Positions 7,342 through 13,029 of a DNA stretch of 13,277 bases are shown piece by piece. The stretch lies in contig WRMX01000085.1 of assembly GCA_009776905.1 (NCBI GenBank), positions 1 through 13,277 of the forward strand, in the 5' to 3' direction. The notes under the pieces were generated by a model. That model did not search any database. It saw only the letters and a program-made list of their open reading frames with translations, and was not told the DNA's origin. The translations under genes and the position numbers were made by a program. Numbering within the stretch: the first letter of the stretch is position 1; every line of letters begins with the position of its first letter. The stretch comes from Oscillospiraceae bacterium. Lineage in GTDB: Bacteria > Bacillota > Clostridia > Oscillospirales > Oscillospiraceae.

Positions 7342-9063
7342 TCACTCTCCCATTTCTACTATATTTTCATCGTCGCTGCGCCCCGCGCCCGAGCTGCGCG
7401 TTGTATCGTCGCCGCTGCCGCTGTCGCTGTTATCGTCGTCGCTGCGCCCCGCGCCCGAGCTGCGCGTTGTATCGTCGCCGCTGTCGCTGTCGCCGTTATC
7501 GTCGTCGCTGCGCCCCGCGCCCGAGCTGCGTCCTGTATCCTCGTCATCGCCACCGGTGCGCCCCGCGCCCGCGCCGCGCCCATAAATCGCTGCCATCGCG
7601 GCAATGGATTCAGACAGCTTCGGCTCCATGTCCGCTGCCCGCATCCTCCATCTCCAGTTCCTCCCGCCAACAGTCGACGGCGTGTTCATCCTCGTCTCGC
7701 CGCCCAACCCCAGCCAGTCCTGCATCGGAATGACGGCCAGGTTCGAGCCCGTCTGCAACGTGAGGCGGATCATGCTGTTCGGCACGTCGCGCCTGTGCGA
7801 GATCCCAATATACTCCATCGTGTCGCGTATGCATTCGGGAGGCGCATTCCTGCTCCAACCTCTGATCGTGTCGTTGTCGTGCGTGCCCGTATAAGCAATC
7901 GAATTCGCGCCGTATTTATACGGCACGTAGTCGCCCGCCTCGCGCGCGTCGAACGCATACTGGATTATTTTCATGCCGGGATACCCGCTGTATTCCAGCA
8001 GCCCCCGCACCTCGTCCGTCAGATACCCCAAATCCTCCGCAATGATTCTCGCTTCAGGCATCTCCGCCTTGACGGCATCGATGAAATCCCTCCCCGGCCC
8101 CGGCCTCCAAGAACCGCCGGCAGCAGATTTCGCCCCATAGGGAATCGCGAAATAGCTCTCGAGCCCTCGGAAATGGTCGAGCCGCAGGACGTCATAGAGG
8201 GCGAAGCTCGAACGCAGCCGCCGAAGCCACCAGAGATAGCCCGTCTTCGCCAAATAGTCCCAATCATAGAGCGGATTGCCCCACAGCTGGCCGTCTTTCG
8301 CGAAGCTGTCGGGCGGGCAACCGGAAACCTCCAAAGGGTAGCCGTCCGCACCCAACTGGTAGAGCTCCGGGTTCGACCATACATCCGCGCTGTCGAGCGA
8401 CACGTAAATCGGTATATCGCCTATGATCTCGATGCCCTTTTCATTCGCATAAGCATGGAGCGCGTCCCATTGGCGCTTGAATTGATATTGGACAAAAGCG
8501 TGGTAGCGCAGGTCCGCCGCGTAGTTGGCCTTAATCTTGCGGAGGGCATCGGCATCCCTCGCGCGCAAAGCCTCGCTCCACTGCATCCAGGGCTTGTGCC
8601 TCTGCGCCTTCTTGATTATCAAAAACAGCCCATACTGTTCCATCCACTCGTTGCTTGCAATAAACTCGTCAATCGCAGCATCGTCCGCAAACCGCACGTA
8701 AGCCTTGCGCAGCACGGCCTCGCGGTATTTGTACACCCTTTTGAAATCCACGAGCGTTTCGACTCGGCCCCATTTCATATCGGCGTATTCGCCGCGCTCC
8801 AACAAGCCTTCGTCGCGCAAAATGTCGAAGTCGATGAAATACGGATTCCCGGCGAACGCCGAAAAGCTCTGGTACGGGCTGTCCCCCTTCCCCGTCGGGT
8901 TCAGGGGTAAAATCTGCCAGTAGCTCTGCTTCGCATCTTGCAGAAAATCCACCCATTCATATGCAGCCTTCCCAAAATTGCCTATTCCGTACAGCGACGG
9001 CAGGCTGCTGATGTGGAGCAGCGTTCCCAAGGAACGCGAAAAAGCAAGGTCTTTTCTTTCCAT
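7342..9063 (-). CDS. malQ: 4-alpha-glucanotransferase (amylomaltase, GH77) with an acidic repeat tail
   Basis: A cytoplasmic enzyme that transfers alpha-1,4-glucan segments between maltodextrins, releasing glucose and longer chains for phosphorylase. The GH77 core covers residues 1-494 (LGTLLHISSLPSLYGIGNFG; DSPYQSFSAFAGNPYFID). Catalytic residues are visible: nucleophile D296 in LRLDHFRG, acid/base E343 in IIAEDLGYL, and the third carboxylate D396 in GTHDND. The family norm is about 500 residues; here a 79-residue tail follows, mainly Ser/Gly/Asp/Arg in a 22-residue repeat (SSGAGRSDDDN...DDTTR), encoded by a 66-bp tandem repeat. The start ATG at 9063 has AGGT eight bases upstream and gives the canonical N-terminus. 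It lies 212 bases after the MalG-type gene, across a 30-bp repeat array, and is coupled to the ATPase gene. MalQ here is the main reason to infer a maltodextrin substrate. Confidence 0.94.
   Translation of the reverse strand: MERKDLAFSRSLGTLLHISSLPSLYGIGNFGKAAYEWVDFLQDAKQSYWQILPLNPTGKGDSPYQSFSAFAGNPYFIDFDILRDEGLLERGEYADMKWGRVETLVDFKRVYKYREAVLRKAYVRFADDAAIDEFIASNEWMEQYGLFLIIKKAQRHKPWMQWSEALRARDADALRKIKANYAADLRYHAFVQYQFKRQWDALHAYANEKGIEIIGDIPIYVSLDSADVWSNPELYQLGADGYPLEVSGCPPDSFAKDGQLWGNPLYDWDYLAKTGYLWWLRRLRSSFALYDVLRLDHFRGLESYFAIPYGAKSAAGGSWRPGPGRDFIDAVKAEMPEARIIAEDLGYLTDEVRGLLEYSGYPGMKIIQYAFDAREAGDYVPYKYGANSIAYTGTHDNDTIRGWSRNAPPECIRDTMEYIGISHRRDVPNSMIRLTLQTGSNLAVIPMQDWLGLGGETRMNTPSTVGGRNWRWRMRAADMEPKLSESIAAMAAIYGRGAGAGRTGGDDEDTGRSSGAGRSDDDNGDSDSGDDTTRSSGAGRSDDDNSDSGSGDDTTRSSGAGRSDDENIVEMGE
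7375..7580. repeat. 66-bp tandem repeat, two full copies and degenerate third and fourth, in the 3' end of malQ
   Basis: Units begin at 7375, 7441 and 7507. The motif TGCGCCCCGCGCCCG recurs at 7377, 7443, 7509 and again at 7558. The period is 66 bp (22 codons), so the reading frame is kept. Units 1 and 2 are almost identical; the third is degraded after about 25 bases and the fourth is reduced to the core motif. On the coding strand it specifies GAGRSDDD-type repeats. Confidence 0.9.
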
Positions 9064-9275
9064 TCATATTACCTGCGAATACACATATATTTCTGCCATT
9101 GAGAGTCTCCGCTTCCATACAGCGGGGCTGCGTCGTGCTGAGCAGCATCTCGCGGGGCTGCGTCGTGCTGAGCAGCATCTCGCGGAGCTGCGTCGTGCTG
9201 AGCAGCATCTCGCGGAGCACACTCACTTATATGTCCAGGCGCCATGCTTTGTGAATCATAGACCCCCGCCGGGCC
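9064..9275. repeat. Intergenic 30-bp tandem triplicate between the MalG-type gene and malQ
   Basis: Three copies, at 9122-9151, 9152-9181 and 9182-9211, nearly identical (gggg versus ggag in the third), then a 7-base start of a fourth. Each contains a short dyad GCTGC...GCAGC (for example 9127-9131 and 9142-9146), so the transcript could form three small hairpins in a row. The rest of the 212-bp gap shows no convincing terminator or promoter. Confidence 0.85.
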
Positions 9276-10115
9276 CTACCCTTTCACAGCTCCGGCAGCG
9301 ACGCCCTCGATGATGTACTTCTGCGCCGACAAATAAAGTATGACGACCGGGATGACCGCCAAAACAAGGCTCGCCATGATGGCCCCCATATGAACGACCC
9401 CGAAGCTGCCGCGCATATACTGGATGAGCATGGAAATCGTATTGTACTTGTTCCTGTCGAGCACGAGGTAAGGGAGAAGGAAGTCGTTCCAAATCCACAT
9501 AGTCTGCAAAATGCCGACAGTTATGTACGTGGGCTGCATAATCGGGAGCACAACCTTGAAAAACGTCCGCACCGGGGTGCACCCGTCGATCATCGCCGCC
9601 TCCTCAATCTCCAGCGGAATCCCCTTGACAAACCCGCTGAACATAAAGACCGCAAGCCCCGCGCCAAATCCCAAATACACGATGATAATGCCCCATGGAG
9701 TGTTCAGCCGCAATGCATCAGCCGTCTGCGACAAAGTGTACATGACCATCTGGAACGGCACGACCATCGAGAAAACGCAAAGCACGTAAAGTATCTTCGA
9801 ATATATGGCGTTCACGCGAGTGATAAACCATGCGAACATGGAACAAAGGAGCAAGATCGCCGCCACCGACCCGATGGTGATCAGCAGCGTCCAGCCGACC
9901 CCCGAAAGCAGGCCATAATCGTTTATGCCCGCCCGATAGTTGGCCGCGCCCACCCAAGTCGCCGCCGACGGCAGCTTGAAAGGCTCGTTGCTGATATTCG
10001 TCTGGGATTTGAAAGAGTTGAAAAGTATGATGAAAAGCGGCGAAACGTAAATGAGGCTGAAAATCCCCAATAGAATAGAAGCAATGCCGCGTCCAGTCTT
10101 TTTACCGATTTTCAA
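9276..10115 (-). CDS. Carbohydrate ABC transporter permease, MalG type
   Basis: Second inner-membrane permease of the importer, 279 residues, with six predicted membrane segments (first about 11-33, last about 244-264). The cytoplasmic EAA loop that docks on the ATPase is clear: EEAAMIDGCTPVRTFFKVVLP from residue 171. MalG traits include SPLFIILFNSFK near the N-terminus and WNDFLLPYLVL at about 209-219; ending in GAVKG is typical of the CUT1 family. The start codon is TTG at 10115, overlapping the TGA of the MalF-type gene as TTGA. It is supported by a perfect AGGAGG (10123-10128) seven bases upstream, and no better ATG exists nearby. The two permeases are therefore translationally coupled and should be made in near-equal amounts, as the heterodimer needs. 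Confidence 0.93.
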   Translation of the reverse strand: MKIGKKTGRGIASILLGIFSLIYVSPLFIILFNSFKSQTNISNEPFKLPSAATWVGAANYRAGINDYGLLSGVGWTLLITIGSVAAILLLCSMFAWFITRVNAIYSKILYVLCVFSMVVPFQMVMYTLSQTADALRLNTPWGIIIVYLGFGAGLAVFMFSGFVKGIPLEIEEAAMIDGCTPVRTFFKVVLPIMQPTYITVGILQTMWIWNDFLLPYLVLDRNKYNTISMLIQYMRGSFGVVHMGAIMASLVLAVIPVVILYLSAQKYIIEGVAAGAVKG

Positions 10116-10954
10116 TGCTGCACCTCCTTCGACCGCGTGACGCGAAGCTGCATCAAGCCGAGAAATACGACAAGAATGAAGAACAGCACGGCCTTCGCCT
10201 GCCCGACGCCTTCAAACCCGACCCTGCCGTAGAACGTGCGATAAATGTTGAGCGCAAGCATCTCCGTGTTGCGCGCCGGCTCGCCGTTCGTAAGCGCGAG
10301 GTTTTGGTCGAAAAGCTTGAAACCGTTGGTGACAGTTAAAAAAGTGCAAATAGTGATTGAAGGCATCATCATAGGTATAGTTATCCTGAACAGCTTCTGC
10401 CTGCCGTTGGCCCCGTCAATGGCCGCAGCCTCGTTCAAGTCTCCGGGGATAGTCTGCAGGCCGGCTATGTATATAATCATCATATATCCGATCTGTTGCC
10501 AGCAAACAAGGATAATCAGCCCCCAGAAGCCATATACGGCATTGAGCGTGAGCACCAGGTTGAACCGCATGAGGACGCCGTTGATTATGAGCTGCCAGAT
10601 ATAACCAAGCACGATACCGCCAATCAGATTTGGCATGAAGAATATCGTGCGGAAAATGTTTGTCCCTTTGAGCTTTTTCGTCAGCAGCACCGCCAGCGCG
10701 AAAGCCACCACGTTGATCAAAATCAAGCTGGCGACAGTAAACAGCGCCGTGAAGCCCAAGGAATATAGGAACCTATCGTCCGAAAACGTGCGGACATAGT
10801 TTTTAAAACCCACGAACGTCGCATCCTGCACGGTTATGAATTCATTGAATGAGAGCCATAGCCCGAGGATAAACGGCACTATGAAGCCAATAATAAAAGC
10901 CAGCAGGGTGGGCAGGACAAAAACCGGGAAACTTCGCTTGAGAGCTTTTTCCAT
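10112..10954 (-). CDS. Carbohydrate ABC transporter permease, MalF type
   Basis: First permease of the importer, 280 residues, six predicted membrane segments (about 10-33, 66-92, 102-124, 142-166, 197-213 and 254-272). The N-terminus FPVFVLPTLLAFIIGFIVPF and the phrase NYVRTFSDDRFLYSLGFTALFT are typical of CUT1 MalF/UgpA proteins that lack the extra N-terminal helices of E. coli MalF. The EAA loop NEAAAIDGANGRQKLFRITIP (about 174-194) is intact. The ATG at 10954 has AAGGA 11 bases upstream, a somewhat long spacing and a weaker site than those of its neighbours. It follows the binding-protein gene after 422 bases of hairpin-rich non-coding sequence. Confidence 0.93.
   Translation of the reverse strand: MEKALKRSFPVFVLPTLLAFIIGFIVPFILGLWLSFNEFITVQDATFVGFKNYVRTFSDDRFLYSLGFTALFTVASLILINVVAFALAVLLTKKLKGTNIFRTIFFMPNLIGGIVLGYIWQLIINGVLMRFNLVLTLNAVYGFWGLIILVCWQQIGYMMIIYIAGLQTIPGDLNEAAAIDGANGRQKLFRITIPMMMPSITICTFLTVTNGFKLFDQNLALTNGEPARNTEMLALNIYRTFYGRVGFEGVGQAKAVLFFILVVFLGLMQLRVTRSKEVQH
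10123..10128 (-). promoter_or_regulatory. Ribosome binding site that decides the TTG start of the MalG-type permease
   Basis: AGGAGG on the minus strand, exactly seven bases upstream of the TTG at 10113-10115 and inside the last codons of the upstream permease gene. Confidence 0.9.
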
Positions 10955-11029
10955 ATTGCGACCAATCCTTCCTATGCTTTACGTGGTATTCCTCTTACGT
11001 GGGGGTTCCACCCCCACAACCCCAACGCC

Positions 11030-11094
11030 GTGCGCTCCGGCTCAATTCGCTCACGGCCTAAATGAATCAGGCCTGCGAATTAGCACCTCCGCAC
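11030..11094. repeat. Nested inverted repeat (three concentric stems)
   Basis: Outer GTGCG/CGCAC (11030-11034 and 11090-11094), middle AATTCGC/GCGAATT (11044-11050 and 11075-11081) and inner GGCCT/AGGCC (11055-11059 and 11069-11073) are concentric, giving one 65-base imperfect hairpin in RNA or a cruciform in DNA. Confidence 0.75.
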
Positions 11095-11115
11095 CGTGCT
11101 TCGCGCGGCGATAGC

Positions 11116-11171
11116 ACCTTAATGGCATCAATAATTTTTTGCTTTCTATTTCTGTTTTTAGCCATTAAGGT
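11116..11171. repeat. 11-bp perfect inverted repeat with a 34-base AT-rich loop
   Basis: ACCTTAATGGC (11116-11126) and GCCATTAAGGT (11161-11171) are exact reverse complements. The loop is strongly T-rich on the plus strand, unlike its GC-rich surroundings. Confidence 0.85.
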
Positions 11172-11305
11172 TCTACTACGCCCAAGGCGCAAATGACTTT
11201 TCGCCATTTGCGCTTCGAGCATTCTGGCTCGCGCAAGTGGGGGGACGCTTGCGCTCGCCGTTTTCAGTGATACCTCTTTTAATCTATAAAACCATCCCCT
11301 TCTTC

Positions 11306-11364
11306 ACAGTTGTATATTTTGATAGCGGGTCGCACGAACCATCACGGCCCGCATATTCAACTGT
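11306..11364 (-). repeat. Two-tier inverted repeat just after the binding-protein stop codon
   Basis: Outer stem ACAGTTG/CAACTGT (11306-11312 and 11358-11364, perfect 7 bp); inner stem GCGGG/CCCGC (11325-11329 and 11348-11352). The hairpin base lies 12 bases downstream of the stop codon, well placed to block 3' exonucleases from degrading the binding-protein message. Confidence 0.7.
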
Positions 11365-11376
11365 CAACGCAAGTGG

Positions 11377-12729
11377 CTATCCGTTGATGAGCTTGTACTC
11401 GCTCGCCCAGCCGTCCACGAACGCCTTCACGACATCGTTCCACGAACCAGCCCCGGCCGCGTACAGCGTCAGCGCGGAACCCACGCCGTTCTTCCACTCC
11501 TCGGAAGGCATCGTCGGGAAAGTCCAAGCAACGGATGTGTAACCGTCGGCGACATATTTGTCGGCAATGCGCACGAGCGGATTTGCAGGAGGCATGTTCT
11601 TCTTAAACGGGATCACGAACCCCATATCCTCGCAAATCACCTTGACCGCGTCCGCATCCGTCACGCACCAATACAGGAAATCCATCGTCGCCTGAATATC
11701 TTCGGCAGACGCGCTCTTGTTCACGCACCAATAGTTCTCCGTACCCGTGCACAAACCCTGCTTCTCTTCGCCCTGAGCCCCGATATATATCGGCAGCATT
11801 CCAAGATTGTCGTCGCCCAACGAGCTCACGTCGTTATAAGCCCAAGTCCCGTTCTGGAAGAACACGGCCTGTTCGCTCACAAACTCCGCGATGACATCGT
11901 TCATCGTCTTGTTGCCGAGCAGCGAGGGCGGAGTGACCGCGTTGTTGATGTAGAGGTCCCAAATCATCTTATAATTATCGAGGTAAGAACCCTTGATGTT
12001 CTCGGTCGTTCCGATGCCGTCCGCCTTATATTCATAATATATCGGCAGATTGGCCAAGTGCGTCTTGAAGCGCCAGTCGGAAGACCCGTCCATCCCGGCG
12101 GAAGCAAACGCGGAAAATCCGAGCTCCGCCGAACGCGCCGTAATGTCCTCAGCAACGCGCTTCAAATCGGCGAAATTGTTTATGTCGTCCTCGGAATACC
12201 CCGCCTTGGTCAGCAGCGCCTTGTTATATATGAGGCCATATGTCTCGATGACGTATGCGATCCCGGCGATTTCCGACCCATTGTAGAGCGCGAAATCGTT
12301 GCTGACCAGCTCCCCGCTGAGCTTGCTGCCAGTCATGTCATAGCAATAGTTCTTCCAGCTTGCCAGACCGACAGGACCGTTGACCTGGAAAAGCGTCGGA
12401 GCTTCACGCTTGGCGATCTCCGCCCTCAGAGTCGACTCGTACTGTCCCGAAGCCGCCGTGAGCACCGTGACGGGCACCCCGGTCTTCTCCTGATATGTCT
12501 TCGCCAGCTGCTGCCACTGCGCATCCTGCTCCGGCTTGAAGTTCAAATAGTACACCCTGCCGGAAGCCGTTGCATTGTTGCCTCCATTGTTGTTCTGGTC
12601 GCCGCTGCCGGCTGAGTTGTTGCTTCCTTGGCTGCCGTCGTCAGCCTTAGTATCGCCGCCGCAGCCTGCAAGCATCGCGGCCATCAACACGAAGGCCATC
12701 AGAACGGCTATTATACGTTTGTTTCTCAT
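11377..12729 (-). CDS. Extracellular solute-binding lipoprotein of a carbohydrate ABC transporter (family 1)
   Basis: Sugar-capture subunit of the importer, anchored to the outer face of the cytoplasmic membrane, 450 residues. Residues 1-23 form a lipoprotein signal peptide: MRNKR, a hydrophobic stretch, then LAGC with the acylated Cys at 23. A Gly/Ser/Asn/Asp-rich tether (24-56) follows. The mature domain starts YYLNFKPEQDAQWQQLAKTYQEKTGVPVTVLTA, the standard opening of family-1 binding proteins; IAYVIETYGLIYNKALLTKAGY (about 155-177) and AVFFQNGTWAYND are also family features. ATG 12729 has AGGAGGA five bases upstream. It is the first gene of the operon, directly behind a near-consensus promoter, as expected for the most abundant component. 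The substrate cannot be read from the sequence; maltodextrin is inferred from malQ downstream. Confidence 0.94.
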   Translation of the reverse strand: MRNKRIIAVLMAFVLMAAMLAGCGGDTKADDGSQGSNNSAGSGDQNNNGGNNATASGRVYYLNFKPEQDAQWQQLAKTYQEKTGVPVTVLTAASGQYESTLRAEIAKREAPTLFQVNGPVGLASWKNYCYDMTGSKLSGELVSNDFALYNGSEIAGIAYVIETYGLIYNKALLTKAGYSEDDINNFADLKRVAEDITARSAELGFSAFASAGMDGSSDWRFKTHLANLPIYYEYKADGIGTTENIKGSYLDNYKMIWDLYINNAVTPPSLLGNKTMNDVIAEFVSEQAVFFQNGTWAYNDVSSLGDDNLGMLPIYIGAQGEEKQGLCTGTENYWCVNKSASAEDIQATMDFLYWCVTDADAVKVICEDMGFVIPFKKNMPPANPLVRIADKYVADGYTSVAWTFPTMPSEEWKNGVGSALTLYAAGAGSWNDVVKAFVDGWASEYKLING

Positions 12730-12761
12730 TTTTATCCTCCTAATGGTTATATTTTCATCTT

Positions 12762-12790
12762 ATTGTAAGCAAATTATACGAGTTTGTCAA
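12762..12790 (-). promoter_or_regulatory. Sigma-A promoter of the sugar transport operon
   Basis: On the minus strand TTGACA (12785-12790) is separated by exactly 17 bases from TACAAT (12762-12767). The -35 is perfect and the -10 matches five of six. The predicted transcript starts near 12755, about 25 bases before the ATG. The spacer itself contains a perfect TATAAT (12773-12778), six bases after the -35, too close to pair with it. Confidence 0.8.
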
Positions 12791-12846
12791 CATAACAAAA
12801 TACCCCGGATAAAAAAATAAAAATCGCGAAATACACCCTGTTACGC

Positions 12847-12858
12847 ATTCATATGAAT
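12847..12858. promoter_or_regulatory. 12-bp perfect palindrome upstream of the operon promoter, possible operator
   Basis: ATTCATATGAAT reads the same on both strands and lies 57 bases upstream of the -35 hexamer, a position that would suit an activator. No second copy was seen and no regulator gene is in the window. Confidence 0.3.
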
Positions 12859-12859
12859 A

Positions 12860-13029
12860 GTAAATGGTGACTGATGCCCTAGCTATCCACCATCCCCCCA
12901 CACAACTGCGCCGCTATGCAGCGGTTCTTTCTCCAGACTCCATCGTGGAAATGATAAAATTTCCAACGGCAATGCGGCTCTCGACTCGTAACCTATAACC
13001 ACTACCCACGCTCACTTCCCGCTTGCCAC
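12860..13029. other. Non-coding stretch with two small hairpins
   Basis: No credible ORF. Two dyads: CCGCT/AGCGG with loop ATGC (12911-12924) followed by TTCTTT, and TGGAAAT/ATTTCCA with a 6-base loop (12946-12952 and 12959-12965). The first could be a weak plus-strand terminator, but no plus-strand gene precedes it. Confidence 0.5.

Larger units (their letters stand above)
10955..11376. other. 422-bp intergenic region composed of successive inverted repeats
   Basis: Lies between the binding-protein gene and the MalF-type gene and has no credible ORF. In transcription order (minus strand) the dyads are: ACAGTTG/CAACTGT with inner GCGGG/CCCGC (11306-11364); GCGCAAG/CTTGCGC (11231-11254); GCGCAAATG/CATTTGCGC (11187-11213); an 11-bp perfect dyad with a 34-base AT-rich loop (11116-11171); a nested dyad (11030-11094); and GTGGGGGT/ACCCCCAC with a 3-base loop (10999-11017). 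None is followed by a T-run on the minus strand, so they look like processing or stability elements rather than full terminators. This is the position of the REP elements between malE and malF in E. coli, which stabilise malE mRNA; a similar role here is inferred. Confidence 0.75.

Noticed and set aside
7099..8910. 603-residue plus-strand ORF opposite malQ
   Set aside because: It is the antisense shadow of a GC-rich gene: Arg/Pro/Ala/His-rich, no recognisable domain, no ribosome binding site, while the minus strand encodes a complete GH77 enzyme with all catalytic residues.
9122..9218. CRISPR-like direct repeats
   Set aside because: The 30-bp copies are directly abutting with no spacers, and no cas gene is present.
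8957..9226. Minus-strand ORF with REMLLSTTQP repeats crossing the malQ start
   Set aside because: It starts at a GTG with no good ribosome binding site, is produced simply by the 30-bp repeat having a period divisible by three, and then overlaps malQ out of frame.
10955..11376. Integron attC-like array or transposon remnant
   Set aside because: No GTTRRRY/RYYYAAC core pairs, no integrase or transposase fragment, and the hairpins differ from one another; kept only as structured intergenic sequence.
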